This document shows, one piece after another, positions 31,102 through 40,648 of a stretch of 64,000 nt of DNA; the stretch's first letter is position 1, and every line of letters begins with the position of its first letter. Position numbers and translations under genes: made by a program. The stretch is from assembly GCA_963921255.3 (NCBI GenBank), contig CAWUEW020000001.1:806001-870000 (forward strand), read 5' to 3'. This stretch comes from JANSYL01 sp963921255. Lineage in GTDB: Bacteria; Pseudomonadota; Alphaproteobacteria; Rhodobacterales; Rhodobacteraceae. The notes under the pieces are model-generated. The model was not told the origin of the DNA, did not search any database, and worked only from the letters and a program-made list of their open reading frames with translations.

Positions 31102-31398
31102 ATGACGTTCGCTTTATCCCGCACGGCGGTCCTTGCCCTGGCGTTCCCGGTGGTGGCGCTGGTCGCATGCGGTCAGGTCCATCCCGATATCGCCGTGGAC
31201 CGCTGCACCGAACGGGCGCGACTGGCGACAGGCCCGGGCGGAAGCGTCGGATTGGGTGTGGGGTCGGGCGGTCTGTCGGGGAATGCGGGCGTCACGATCA
31301 CCAGTGATTTCGTCCTCGGGCGTGACCCGTACATCGTCTATGACAGCTGTTTCCGCCAACTGACGGGGGCAGGTCCAACGCGACCGCTTCAATTGTGA
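31102..31398 (+). CDS. Small lipoprotein between sdhA and sdhB
   Basis: A protein of 98 residues; ATG 31102 with GGAGG 12 bp upstream. A lipoprotein signal peptide (ALSRTAVLALAFPVVALVAC) ends in a lipobox LVAC-G. After the cysteine comes a Gly/Ser-rich beta section (GPGGSVGLGVGSGGLSGNAGVTI) and DPYIVYDSCF with a second Cys. I recognise no family. It lies in the sdh cluster, upstream of the operator of sdhB, and could be co-regulated with it. Confidence 0.6.
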   Translation: MTFALSRTAVLALAFPVVALVACGQVHPDIAVDRCTERARLATGPGGSVGLGVGSGGLSGNAGVTITSDFVLGRDPYIVYDSCFRQLTGAGPTRPLQL

Positions 31399-31403
31399 TC
31401 ACA
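31394..31403 (+). promoter_or_regulatory. TGTGATCACA operator before sdhB
   Basis: The perfect palindrome TGTGATCACA, flanked as CAATTGTGATCACAAACC, lies 120 bp before the sdhB start and overlaps the end of the lipoprotein gene. It is a single copy; nothing resembles it 21 bp either side. Confidence 0.55.
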
Positions 31404-31522
31404 AACCGGATTTCCGGGCCGACCGCGACATTATGCGGCGCGCCCTAGGCCCTAGCAGAGCAGCAGAAATGCTGTAATTACTAGGGTCAACGATCGCCGA
31501 CAAAGCCAAGGAAATCCGAGCC

Positions 31523-32302
31523 ATGGTCGAACTTGCCCTGCCCAAGAATTCGCGTGTCAAAACCGGGAAATCCTGGCCGAAGCCCGAGGGCGCGACCAAC
31601 CTCCGCAAGTTCCAGATTTATCGGTGGAATCCGGACGACGGTGAAAACCCCCGCGTCGACACCTACTGGGTCGATATGGACACCTGCGGCCCGATGGTTC
31701 TGGACGCGCTGATCAAGATCAAGAACGAGATTGATCCCACCCTCACCTTCCGCCGGTCTTGCCGCGAAGGCATCTGTGGCTCCTGCGCGATGAACATCGA
31801 CGGGATCAACACACTGGCCTGCATCTACGGCATGGATGAGATCAAGGGCGACGTGAAAATCTACCCGCTGCCGCACATGCCGGTGGTGAAAGACTTGATC
31901 CCCGACCTGACCCATTTCTACGCGCAGCATGCCAGCATCATGCCCTGGCTCGAAACCAAGACGCAGCGCCCCGAGCACGAGTGGAAGCAGTCCATCGAAG
32001 ACCGCAAGAAGCTGGATGGCCTTTATGAGTGCGTGATGTGCGCCTCCTGCTCGACCTCGTGCCCAAGCTATTGGTGGAACGGCGACCGGTATCTTGGACC
32101 GGCTGCCCTGTTGCATGCCTATCGCTGGATCATCGACAGCCGGGATGAGGCAACGGGTGAGCGGCTGGACGATCTGGAAGATCCGTTCAAGCTGTACCGC
32201 TGCCACACCATCATGAACTGCGCGAAGACGTGCCCCAAGGGGTTGAATCCGGCCAAGGCCATCGCAGAGATCAAGAAAATGATGGTTGAGCGCCAGCTCT
32301 GA
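31523..32302 (+). CDS. sdhB: Succinate dehydrogenase iron-sulfur subunit
   Basis: A protein of 259 residues. It carries electrons from FAD to the membrane. The [2Fe-2S] ligands are in CREGICGSCAMN (with LACIYGM following). The [4Fe-4S] set is in CVMCASCSTSCPSYWW, and the [3Fe-4S] set is CHTIMNCAKTCPKG. The order and spacing are canonical. Unlike E. coli, it does not directly follow sdhA; a lipoprotein gene, a terminator-like hairpin and an operator intervene. Confidence 0.97.
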   Translation: MVELALPKNSRVKTGKSWPKPEGATNLRKFQIYRWNPDDGENPRVDTYWVDMDTCGPMVLDALIKIKNEIDPTLTFRRSCREGICGSCAMNIDGINTLACIYGMDEIKGDVKIYPLPHMPVVKDLIPDLTHFYAQHASIMPWLETKTQRPEHEWKQSIEDRKKLDGLYECVMCASCSTSCPSYWWNGDRYLGPAALLHAYRWIIDSRDEATGERLDDLEDPFKLYRCHTIMNCAKTCPKGLNPAKAIAEIKKMMVERQL

Positions 32303-32390
32303 TCGGGCCGCCTGTGGCCAGCGCGCTGCAGGCACGCGATCAACGCGAACCAGCCCGTGCGTCGGGACCGATTGGTGTTAGGGTGCGCCC

Positions 32391-33104
32391 ATGATCCAAG
32401 CGCATTTGGCAACGTTCCCGCCGCGACAAGCCCTTATGGAAGATGTGGTTGCCCGGTTGGCCCCGCAGGTGGACCGGCTGATCGTCGTGTTGAATGAATA
32501 CAAGACGGTGCCGCGCAGCCTGTCCGCCTACGACAATGTCGTGCCCGTTATTCCACCGCGCGATTTGAAGGACGCCGGAAAGTTCATGCCGCCGGTGGAG
32601 CCTAATCACATCATCTTTCTGGTCGATGACGATATTGCGTACCCCGCTGATTATGTTGCGAAATCCTTGGCCGCCGCTGAATCATGCAAATGGATGCGCG
32701 ATATCTTCGGCTACCAGGGCAATGCCTGGCTGCAGGACGCGGTCCGCTGGCGGGTCGAAAGCTACATGTTTCGCCGCCCGCTGGCCGAAATGACCGGGGT
32801 CGGGCTGCTGGGGACGGGCACCGTCATGATGCTCGGGCGGCATTTACCGAGGCTGGACCAGATGGAAAGCGCCAAAGGGTTCGTCGACGTGCGCTTTGCA
32901 CGGTTGATGTTTGAACGCGGCCTGCGGCTGTGGGCGCTTCCACGCGGCGACAAGTGGCTGCGCCCCACGCTGCCCGCCGAATTGAAGGCGCAAAGCCTCT
33001 ACCAAACGGTGCACAAGGCGCAGCCCGACCTGTACGTTCCGGAACTGCGCAGCTTTGTGACCCGATGGGACCATATGGGGCAGACGTATCCCGCGCAGGA
33101 CTGA
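32391..33104 (+). CDS. Putative GT-A fold glycosyltransferase
   Basis: A protein of 237 residues. It begins with a Rossmann-like helix-strand (ALMEDVVARLAPQVDRLIVVLNEYKTVP), reaches HIIFLVDDDIAYPADYV, a DxD-type metal motif flanked by hydrophobic strands, and continues with GTGTVMMLGRHLPRLDQM and a C-terminal helical tail. The layout (nucleotide-binding half, DDD, acceptor half) fits small GT2-like transferases. The donor, acceptor and pathway are not shown. It has no membrane segment, so it may be cytoplasmic or loosely membrane-bound. Confidence 0.5.
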   Translation: MIQAHLATFPPRQALMEDVVARLAPQVDRLIVVLNEYKTVPRSLSAYDNVVPVIPPRDLKDAGKFMPPVEPNHIIFLVDDDIAYPADYVAKSLAAAESCKWMRDIFGYQGNAWLQDAVRWRVESYMFRRPLAEMTGVGLLGTGTVMMLGRHLPRLDQMESAKGFVDVRFARLMFERGLRLWALPRGDKWLRPTLPAELKAQSLYQTVHKAQPDLYVPELRSFVTRWDHMGQTYPAQD

Positions 33105-33202
33105 CACGTCGCGTATGGGTCAAGGGCTGTCGTCGGGATGTCCCCGGTCAACGGCCTTTCCTGGCGGAAGCTGTGGTATAGTCCGCCCAGAGAGGTGTCG
33201 CC

Positions 33203-34354
33203 ATGGAACCCACATCACCTGCAATTTTGGTTGGAACCACAAAGGGGGCCTTCGTTCTTCGAAAGGGGGCGAGCGGCTGGGACGTGTCTGGGCCACATTG
33301 CGGCGGATGGCCCATCAACCACGTCAAGGGCGATCCGGGCACGGGGTGCATCTGGGCCGGCGGGGGAAATGATTTCGTCGGCGCCGGCATCTGGCGCAGC
33401 GTTGATCGCGGCGACTCCTGGACTTTGGCCAAGCTTGCCAAGGGCGAGATGGACAGCTGGATGGAGAATGATCCCGACAGCGCTGCCTTGTTCGGCTACG
33501 AACCGGTCGAGACGGCGTTTGATGGCGAGGTCTCGGCGATCTGGTCCTTGTTGCCCGCCCACGGCACCGTGTACGCGGGTGGAAAGCCCGGGATGTTGTT
33601 TCGCAGCCGGGATCAAGGTGCATCCTGGGACAAGGTCGACGCGCTGTCGGACCATCCGGACAAGGCCAGCTGGAATCCTGGCGCCGCTGGCTTGATCCTT
33701 CATACGCTCGTGTCTGATCCCGATCAGGCGGACAAATTGTGGGTGGGCATCTCGGCGGCGGGCGTTTTCGCAACCGAGGACGGGGGCGCCACGTGGGAGC
33801 GCCGCAACCGCCTGTCCAATGCCGAGACCTGCGCCGAACACGCCCACCCTGCGGCGCCGGCAAACGGGGAAACAGGGCACTGTGTCCACAATATCGTGCG
33901 GGCCGGCGGCGACGGCGACCTTCTTTATCAGCAGAACCATCATGGTGTTTGGCGGTCGCGTGATGGCGGCCGGACTTGGGACGACATCACCGCGGGCCTG
34001 CCGTCGACATTCGGGTTTCCGATCGCCGTCCACCCGCACAATCCCGATGTGATCTGGACCATTCCGCTGAACGGTGACAGTGCCGGCCGCTATCCACCGG
34101 AGGCCGCCGCGGCGGTTTGGAAGTCAGAGGATGGGGGCGAGAGCTGGGTGCCAAAGCGCGCCGGGCTGCCGCAAACGGCATGCTTTTTCACCGTCCTGCG
34201 GCAGGCGATGGCCACGGACCACGCGCCGACGCCCGGCATTTATTTCGGGACCAACACAGGGTCGGTGTTCGCCAGTGATGATGCGGGCGAGACCTGGGAT
34301 GAGATCGTCCGGCACCTGCCCACGGTCCTGTCGGTCGAAACGATGGCGCTGTAA
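33203..34354 (+). CDS. BNR/Asp-box beta-propeller (sialidase-like) protein
   Basis: A protein of 383 residues. Six Asp-box repeats are visible: SVDRGDSW, SRDQGASW, TEDGGATW, SRDGGRTW, SEDGGESW, SDDAGETW (S/T-x-D-x-G-x-T/S-W), at roughly even spacing, which indicates a six-bladed propeller. There is no signal peptide and no catalytic Arg-triad of true sialidases that I can identify, so 'exo-alpha-sialidase-like' is a fold label only. It may bind carbohydrate or act as a cytoplasmic scaffold. No operon partner. Confidence 0.75.
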   Translation: MEPTSPAILVGTTKGAFVLRKGASGWDVSGPHCGGWPINHVKGDPGTGCIWAGGGNDFVGAGIWRSVDRGDSWTLAKLAKGEMDSWMENDPDSAALFGYEPVETAFDGEVSAIWSLLPAHGTVYAGGKPGMLFRSRDQGASWDKVDALSDHPDKASWNPGAAGLILHTLVSDPDQADKLWVGISAAGVFATEDGGATWERRNRLSNAETCAEHAHPAAPANGETGHCVHNIVRAGGDGDLLYQQNHHGVWRSRDGGRTWDDITAGLPSTFGFPIAVHPHNPDVIWTIPLNGDSAGRYPPEAAAAVWKSEDGGESWVPKRAGLPQTACFFTVLRQAMATDHAPTPGIYFGTNTGSVFASDDAGETWDEIVRHLPTVLSVETMAL

Positions 34355-34393
34355 GCCGGTCGCCCGCCCCGCAAGCGCGGTCGGGTTGGTCTC

Positions 34394-35419
34394 TTAGCTG
34401 CGCAACATGCCCACGATGTCGTAGGTTTGTTCCAGGATCGGGACGGTGATCTCGCGCGCGCGCTCGGCCCCGCGGTGGAGGATGCGGTCGATCTCGGCCG
34501 GGTCATCCATGAGGCGCGACATCTCGGACGAGATCGGGGCCAGTTTTTCGACCGCCAGTTCCGACAGCGCCACCTTGAAGTGTCCGAAGAGCGCGCCGGC
34601 ATGGTCGTCCAGCACGGCCTGCTGCGTCGTCTCGGCCAAGGCGGCGTAGATGTTCACGAGGTTCCGCGCGTCTGGCCGATTTGCCAGCCCATCCACATGG
34701 TCGGGCAAAGGATCAGGGTCGGTTTTGGCTTTGCGGACCTTCTTGGCGATCGCGTCCGCATCGTCGGTCATGTTGATGCGGGTTTTGTCGGACGGGTCCG
34801 ATTTGGACATCTTCTTGGTGCCGTCCTGCAGGTTCATCACCCGGGTTGCCACGCCTTCGATCACGGGTTCGGTGATGGGGAAAAAGTCGACGCCATAGTC
34901 GTGATTGAACTTGGCGGCGATGTCGCGGGTCAGTTCCAGGTGCTGCTTCTGGTCCTCGCCGACCGGCACGTGGGTCGCGTGGTAGATCAGGATATCGGCG
35001 GCCATGAGGGCCGGGTATGCGAACAACCCAAGCGAGGACGCCTCGGCGTTCTTGCCGGCCTTATCCTTGAACTGCGTCATGCGGCCCATCCAGCCCATGC
35101 GGGCCACGCAGTTGAAAATCCACGCCAATTGGGCGTGCTCTGGCACCTGGCTTTGGTTGATCAGGATCGATTTCTCGGGGTCGATGCCGCTGGCGATAAA
35201 TCCGGCACACAGTTCGCGCGTGTTGTGGACCAGCATTTCAGCGGAGGGCAGGGTGGCCGTGATCGCGTGGAGGTCAACCATACAGTAGACCGTCTCATGC
35301 GTGCCAGCATCCTGCATCTCGACGAAGCGTTTGATCGCCCCCAGATAGTTGCCAAGCGTCAATCCGCCGGAGGGCTGGATTCCGGAAAACACGCGGGGTG
35401 TGAACGAGGTCTCTGCCAT
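34394..35419 (-). CDS. trpS: Tryptophan--tRNA ligase
   Basis: A protein of 341 residues. Class I aaRS with the HIGH-like region FSGIQPSGGLTLGNYLGAI near the start and the KMSKS loop in GTKKMSKSDPSD (~residue 200). The helical C-terminal domain is full length. It charges tRNA-Trp. It converges with the propeller gene on one side and is divergent from the rhomboid gene on the other (102 bp). Confidence 0.96.
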   Translation of the reverse strand: MAETSFTPRVFSGIQPSGGLTLGNYLGAIKRFVEMQDAGTHETVYCMVDLHAITATLPSAEMLVHNTRELCAGFIASGIDPEKSILINQSQVPEHAQLAWIFNCVARMGWMGRMTQFKDKAGKNAEASSLGLFAYPALMAADILIYHATHVPVGEDQKQHLELTRDIAAKFNHDYGVDFFPITEPVIEGVATRVMNLQDGTKKMSKSDPSDKTRINMTDDADAIAKKVRKAKTDPDPLPDHVDGLANRPDARNLVNIYAALAETTQQAVLDDHAGALFGHFKVALSELAVEKLAPISSEMSRLMDDPAEIDRILHRGAERAREITVPILEQTYDIVGMLRS

Positions 35420-35521
35420 GATGGTCCCTTGTGGGTGGTCCTGCGCCGGGCCCCTCTGGCCAAGCGCCGCGGCATCGCTTACCCACGGGGGGGCGAGGCG
35501 TCAACAGAGCGGGCCACAACA

Positions 35522-36205
35522 ATGGATGATCACAACGTATCGCCCTTCCATGCATTGCCGCCGGTGGTGGTGGCGCTGGCTGTTGTGATCGGCGGTTTGG
35601 AGCTGTTGTTCCAAGCCGCGACCTACGGGTTTCTGGGCGGTCAGGCCGGGGTCGGATGGCGCTTGGCGGCGATCCAGGACTACGGCGTTTTTGACGCCGT
35701 CTGGGCCTTCATGTTGGACAACGGCGTGTATCCGCCCGAACAGATCCTGCGTTTTTTCACCTACCCGTTGATCCACGCCGGCTTTGTGCACGCGGCCTTT
35801 GTCATCGTCTTCATCCTGGCCATCGGCAACATGGTCAGCCGGGTGTTTTCGCCCTTGGCTTTTATGTCGATCTTTGTCGTATCCAGCCTTGCCGGAGCGT
35901 TCGGGTTTCTCATCATCCTCGACAGTGATCTGCCGCTCATCGGGGGGTATCCGGGGGTTTATGGGCTGATCGGGGCGTTTACGTTCTTGCTGTGGACCGA
36001 TCTCGGCAACCACGGTGCCAACCAATACCGCGCCTTTGGCCTGATCGGCGCGCTATTGGGCATTCAACTGATCTTCGGCGCGCTGCAGGGCGAATTCAGC
36101 AATGTCGTGGCCGAAATGGTCGGGTTTGCCGCGGGGTTCCTGATGTCTTTTGTCGTCAGCCCCGGGGGCTGGCGGCGCGTCTTGGAGAAGATGCGCCAGC
36201 GCTAA
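35522..36205 (+). CDS. Rhomboid-family membrane protein, catalytic residues absent
   Basis: A protein of 227 residues from ATG 35522 (the long upstream frame is antisense to trpS). Six hydrophobic helices fit the rhomboid core; an HAGFVHAAFVIVFILAIGNM helix matches rhomboid TM2, including its GNM end. The TM4 motif, normally GxSG with the nucleophile Ser, reads PGVYGLIG here, with Tyr147 in place of Ser. The TM6 His is replaced by Glu198 (VVAEMVGFAAGFLMSF). It is therefore probably a pseudoprotease. Its stop overlaps that of murJ by 4 bp (convergent). Confidence 0.8.
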   Translation: MDDHNVSPFHALPPVVVALAVVIGGLELLFQAATYGFLGGQAGVGWRLAAIQDYGVFDAVWAFMLDNGVYPPEQILRFFTYPLIHAGFVHAAFVIVFILAIGNMVSRVFSPLAFMSIFVVSSLAGAFGFLIILDSDLPLIGGYPGVYGLIGAFTFLLWTDLGNHGANQYRAFGLIGALLGIQLIFGALQGEFSNVVAEMVGFAAGFLMSFVVSPGGWRRVLEKMRQR

Positions 36206-37815
36206 CCGTTTGACCGGCGCAGGGCGGACTTGAACTCGGCCAACCGGAAGGCGCCGAGCAATTGGCCAGCGGCGGCATAGACGGCCATTCCGAACACGAC
36301 CAACACGGCCAAGGCCAGATAGCGCCAGCCGTCGAGCGCCAGCATCGGACCAAGCAGGATCGCGCCCCACCACGTCATCACACCCATGACGGCCGAGGCC
36401 CAGACAATACGCCAGATGCGTTTGCGGAACCGGTCGTCGAACCGCGCAACATCGCCCATACCGGATTTGCCCCGCAGCAAGAGCAGCACCATCACCCAGG
36501 CGGCCACGGTCGTGCCGATCGCGGCCCCCAGAAAGCCGATGGCGTAAGCGAGACCGATCGCTGCAACCGCGTTGACGACCATGGCCACGAGGGCGAAGCG
36601 AAACGGGGTCTTTGTGTCCTCGCGCGCGAAGTAGAGGGGTTGCAGGACTTTTTGCAGGACAAAGGCCGGCAGGCCGGCGCCATAGGCGGCGAGCGCCAGC
36701 GCCGTAGCCGCGGTATCATCCGCCGTAAAAGCACCGCGTTCAAAAAGCACGGCCACCAGCGGCACCGGGATGACCATCAACGCGACGGCCGACGGGATCG
36801 TGAGCGCCAGCGAGATTTCCCCGGCGCGGCTCAGCGCGTGGCGGCCGCCTTCGGAGTCGCCTGCTTTCAGGCGACGGGACAGGTCGGGCAGCAGCACAAT
36901 GCCAATTGCAATGCCCACCACCCCGAGGGGCAATTGATACAGACGATCGGCAAAGCTGAGCCAGACAATCGCGCCCTCGAAGAAGCTGGCCACCTGTCGT
37001 CCGACCAGCAGATTGATCTGCACGACACCGCCTGCCAGCATCGCCGGGAGCATGATAACGGCGAGCCGCTTCATATCCGGGGTCAGGCGCGGCAGACGCA
37101 AGGTCAGCCGGAACCCGGCCCGCGCGGCGGCCCACCAGACCAGGGCCATCTGGGCGAAACCGGCGATCAACACCCCCCACGACAGAAGGGTGCCGTGGTT
37201 CAAACCGGTCAAGGTGCCGGCGTCCGCCACCCCGGACGGCACGACAATTTCGGACAGCGCACCGCTTTCGGCCAGCAGCAGGCAGGCCACGAGGATCACG
37301 TTCAGCAGGATCGGCGCGGCGGCTGCGGCGGCAAAGCGGCCGGTTGCGTTCAACAGGCCCGAAAGCAGCGCCGCCAGCGAGATCAGAATGACGTACCCAA
37401 AGGCGATCCGACCAAAATCGACGGCCAGATCGAACCGGATATCGCCCGCAAACCCACCGGCCATCGCCAGGACAAACCAAGGCATGGCCAATTGCGCGAC
37501 CAATGTCAGCAGGATCAGAACGGTGGCGAGGCCCGAAAACGCGTCTTGTGCGAATGTCTGGGCGTCTTCGTCTCCTTGCAGCTTTTTGGAGAAAAGCGGC
37601 ACAAACGCCGTGTTGAAGGCCCCTTCGGCGAAGAACCGGCGAAACAGGTTGGGCAGGGTGAAGGCGACAAAGAACGCCTCGGCCACGGGGCCTGTGCCCA
37701 TGAACGCCGCGATGAAGATGTCCCGCACAAAGCCGAGGATGCGGCTCCCCAGGGTCCAGACGCCTACTGTCAGGAACCCCACGACCAACCGGATCGGCCG
37801 TGCCGCACCGCGCAT
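36202..37815 (-). CDS. murJ: Lipid II flippase (MurJ/MviN)
   Basis: A protein of 537 residues with about 14 transmembrane helices. It moves lipid II across the inner membrane for peptidoglycan synthesis. The opening matches the family: GSRILGFVRDIFIAAFMGTGPVAEAFFVAFTLPNLFRRFFAEGAFNTAFVPLF. Its start is 1 bp after the glnD stop, so the two are translationally coupled, as in many alphaproteobacteria. Confidence 0.95.
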   Translation of the reverse strand: MRGAARPIRLVVGFLTVGVWTLGSRILGFVRDIFIAAFMGTGPVAEAFFVAFTLPNLFRRFFAEGAFNTAFVPLFSKKLQGDEDAQTFAQDAFSGLATVLILLTLVAQLAMPWFVLAMAGGFAGDIRFDLAVDFGRIAFGYVILISLAALLSGLLNATGRFAAAAAAPILLNVILVACLLLAESGALSEIVVPSGVADAGTLTGLNHGTLLSWGVLIAGFAQMALVWWAAARAGFRLTLRLPRLTPDMKRLAVIMLPAMLAGGVVQINLLVGRQVASFFEGAIVWLSFADRLYQLPLGVVGIAIGIVLLPDLSRRLKAGDSEGGRHALSRAGEISLALTIPSAVALMVIPVPLVAVLFERGAFTADDTAATALALAAYGAGLPAFVLQKVLQPLYFAREDTKTPFRFALVAMVVNAVAAIGLAYAIGFLGAAIGTTVAAWVMVLLLLRGKSGMGDVARFDDRFRKRIWRIVWASAVMGVMTWWGAILLGPMLALDGWRYLALAVLVVFGMAVYAAAGQLLGAFRLAEFKSALRRSNG

Positions 37816-37816
37816 G

Positions 37817-40648
37817 TCAGGCGCCCGCCCGTTCCGCCACTTTGGCGATGGCGTCGCGCAGTTTGCGCTCCAGATTGTCCTGCCGTGACTTGGTGTGCAG
37901 TTTCAGGCCGAACATGTCCTTCACGTAGAACGTATCGACCACCTGCGCGCCGTAGGTCGCGATCACCGCGCTGGCGATGTACACGTTGTTGGCGGCCATC
38001 GTCTTGGTCAGATCATAGAGCAAGCCCGGCCGGTCGCGCGTGTCGACCTCGATGATGGTGTAGATCTCGGACCCTTCATTGTCGAAGGTGATGTTGGTCG
38101 GCACGTCGAAGGGACGCTCGCGCTTCTTGATCTTGTCGCGGCCTTCCAGGGCGCGCGAGGCAACAACCTCGCCCTTGAGGGTCTTGTCGATCATCGTTTT
38201 CAGCCGCGGTAGACGGGAGGCCTCATACGGGTTCCCATCGGCATCCTGCACCCAGAACACGGCAGTCGCGTATCCATCCTTGGAGGTGTAGGTGCGCGCA
38301 TCCACGACATTGGCCCCGACAAGGCTCAGCGCGCCGGCCAGGCGGCAGAAGATACCGGGGTGGTCGGCCAGGGCAAAGCAGACACGGGTCGCGTCGCGAT
38401 CCCGGTCCTGCGTTGTATCGATCCGGATCTCGTCCTCGCCCAACCCGCGCAGGAGATTGGCAAAGGTGATCTGGCTGCCCAGATCAAGCCCTTGCCAGTA
38501 TGGCCCGTAATGGCGGTCAACCTCGGTCTTGATGTCGGGCTTCGGCCAGTCCTCCAGTGCGGCGCGCAGGGCCTTTTTGGCCTCGCCTTCCAGCTTGTCG
38601 CGATTCAGGTCTTCGAGACCGGTGTCGAGGGCAGTTGCCGTGGCCCGGTACAGCCCGCGCAGCAACGTGGCCTTCCAGTTGTTCCAGGTGCCGGGGCCGA
38701 CGCCACGGATGTCACAGACGGTCAGCACCGTCAGAAGCTCCAGCCGTTCCCGGGTTTTCACGGCCTTGGCAAAATCACGCACCGTCCGCGGGTCAGAGAT
38801 GTCGCGCTTCTGCGCCATGTCCGACATCAGCAGGTGGTACCGCACAAGCCATTCCACCGTTTCGCATTCGGCGGGCTTCAGCCCGAGGCGGGGGCAGACC
38901 GTCCGTGCGATGCGGGCGCCGACGATGGAATGATCTTCTTTGCGGCCCTTGCCGATGTCGTGCAGCAGGCAGGCGATATAGAGGACCTTGCGGTTCACGC
39001 CGTTTTGCAGAATGCGGCTGGCGACCGGCAGTTCTTCGATGAGTTCCTCGCGCTCGATCTGTGCGAGCGTTGAGATCACTTGGATCGTGTGCTCATCCAC
39101 CGTGTAGCTGTGATACATGTTGAACTGCATCACGGCGACGATATGGGCGAACTCGGGCACAAAGGCCGACAGAACGCCAAGTTCGTTCATGCGCCGCAGG
39201 GCGCGTTCGGGGTTGCCATGATTTAACAGCAGATCGACGAAAATGCGGACGGCTTCGGGATCGCGGCGCATCTCATCGTCGATCAAATCCAGCCGGGCTG
39301 AGGTTTCGCGCATAGCGTCCGGGTGGATCAGATAGCCCGTTCGAAGGGCTTCCTCGAACAGGCGCAGCATGTTCAGTTTGTCGGCAAAGAAACTGTTCGG
39401 ATCGCTGACCGTGATCCGGCCCTGTTTGACCTCGTACCCATCCTTGAGCTTCTTCTTGCGCCGCGTCCGGCCGCGGAACAGGCCCCACAGGCCCGGTTCC
39501 TGTTTGACATGGGCGGCTTCTAGGGCGGTCAGGAAGATGCGGGTAAGTTCCCCCACTTTCGTGGCGTGGCGGAAGTAATCCTGCATGAAATGCTCGACCG
39601 CGCGGCGGCCGGAATGCTCGACATAGCCAAACCGTTCGGCGATCGCGACCTGGTTGTCGAAGGTCAACTGGTCCTGCGCCCGCCCGGCGATCAGGTGCAA
39701 TTGGCACCGGATGGCCCAGAGAAAACGCTCGGCCTCGTCAAAGGCCTCGAACTCTTCCGGTCGAAACAGCCCGATGTTCACGAGGTCGGCCACTTCATCG
39801 ACGCCGTGTTCGTATTTCGCGATCCAGTACAGGGTCTGCAGATCGCGCAGGCCGCCTTTGCCTTCCTTGACGTTCGGCTCCAGCATGTAGCGCTGCCCGC
39901 CTTGTTTGCAGTGCCGTGTGCTGCGTTCTTCCAGTTTCGCTTCGATGAAGTCGGCTGTTGTACCGTGGAAAAGTTGGGCGCGCAGCGTGTCGTGCAACTC
40001 GGCTGAAATTGCGGCGTCTCCACAGAGGAACCGCGTTTCCAGAAGACTGGTCCGGATCGTGTAATCCTGTTTGACCAAGCGCACGCATTCTTTGACGGTG
40101 CGGCTGGCGTGTCCGACCTTCAGGCGCAGGTCCCACATCATGTAGAGGCTGGATTCGATCACGCTTTCGATCGTGGCGGTCATCTTGTAGGCCGTCACGA
40201 ACAGCAGATCGACATCCGAATAGGGGGCCATCTCCCCGCGCCCATACCCGCCAACGGCCATCACAGCCATGCGTTCCCCGGCACTGGGCAGGGGGTTGGG
40301 GTGCAGGTATGTCTGGGCGACGTACAAGACCGCCTCGACCAAGGCATCGGTCAACTTGGTGTAGGCCCGGGTGACCCGGCGGGCCGTCAGCGGGTTGGCC
40401 GCAACCCCCTCGGCAATGGCCGCGCGGCCTGCGTCCTGCGCATCCGACAGGATTGCGACCGTTGCGGCGCGCATTTCTGCGCGATCGCTGAGGCCGGACA
40501 GCGCGGCATCCAACTGGGCATGAATCCGGGACGCATCAAAGATGCGCTCCACTGGAACGATCAGTTCGCCAGGCTCTGAGGCGGTTCGGGGAAGGCGGGG
40601 GTTCCGGTCAGAAACCGGCACCGCCAAGGCGTCTTGGGGCGGGGTCAA
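37817..40648 (-). CDS. glnD: [Protein-PII] uridylyltransferase / uridylyl-removing enzyme
   Basis: A protein of up to 943 residues. It senses glutamine and modifies PII. Order: nucleotidyltransferase domain with VGGYGRGEMAPYSDVDLLF, a GlnE-like helical region with YMLEPNVKEGKGGLRDLQ, the HD domain (LLHDIGKGRKEDHSIVG) and two ACT domains in the C-terminal third (ATRVCFALADHPGIFCRL; IIEVDTRDRPGLLYDL). The furthest start is a TTG at 40648 with an AGGTGG upstream; a GTG at 40621 is an alternative. Either overlaps the end of the lipoprotein gene before it. Confidence 0.95.
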   Translation of the reverse strand: MTPPQDALAVPVSDRNPRLPRTASEPGELIVPVERIFDASRIHAQLDAALSGLSDRAEMRAATVAILSDAQDAGRAAIAEGVAANPLTARRVTRAYTKLTDALVEAVLYVAQTYLHPNPLPSAGERMAVMAVGGYGRGEMAPYSDVDLLFVTAYKMTATIESVIESSLYMMWDLRLKVGHASRTVKECVRLVKQDYTIRTSLLETRFLCGDAAISAELHDTLRAQLFHGTTADFIEAKLEERSTRHCKQGGQRYMLEPNVKEGKGGLRDLQTLYWIAKYEHGVDEVADLVNIGLFRPEEFEAFDEAERFLWAIRCQLHLIAGRAQDQLTFDNQVAIAERFGYVEHSGRRAVEHFMQDYFRHATKVGELTRIFLTALEAAHVKQEPGLWGLFRGRTRRKKKLKDGYEVKQGRITVSDPNSFFADKLNMLRLFEEALRTGYLIHPDAMRETSARLDLIDDEMRRDPEAVRIFVDLLLNHGNPERALRRMNELGVLSAFVPEFAHIVAVMQFNMYHSYTVDEHTIQVISTLAQIEREELIEELPVASRILQNGVNRKVLYIACLLHDIGKGRKEDHSIVGARIARTVCPRLGLKPAECETVEWLVRYHLLMSDMAQKRDISDPRTVRDFAKAVKTRERLELLTVLTVCDIRGVGPGTWNNWKATLLRGLYRATATALDTGLEDLNRDKLEGEAKKALRAALEDWPKPDIKTEVDRHYGPYWQGLDLGSQITFANLLRGLGEDEIRIDTTQDRDRDATRVCFALADHPGIFCRLAGALSLVGANVVDARTYTSKDGYATAVFWVQDADGNPYEASRLPRLKTMIDKTLKGEVVASRALEGRDKIKKRERPFDVPTNITFDNEGSEIYTIIEVDTRDRPGLLYDLTKTMAANNVYIASAVIATYGAQVVDTFYVKDMFGLKLHTKSRQDNLERKLRDAIAKVAERAGA

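Noticed and set aside
34427..35521. A long N-terminal extension of the rhomboid gene
   Set aside because: It is antisense to trpS; the membrane protein begins at ATG 35522.
35522..35535. GATGATCACAAC at the rhomboid start as another operator
   Set aside because: Only ATGATCAC matches; the first G-T of the core is missing and it spans codons 1-4 of the protein.
36262..38055. A 597-residue plus-strand open frame
   Set aside because: Antisense to murJ and the end of glnD; highly charged, repetitive text typical of shadow frames.
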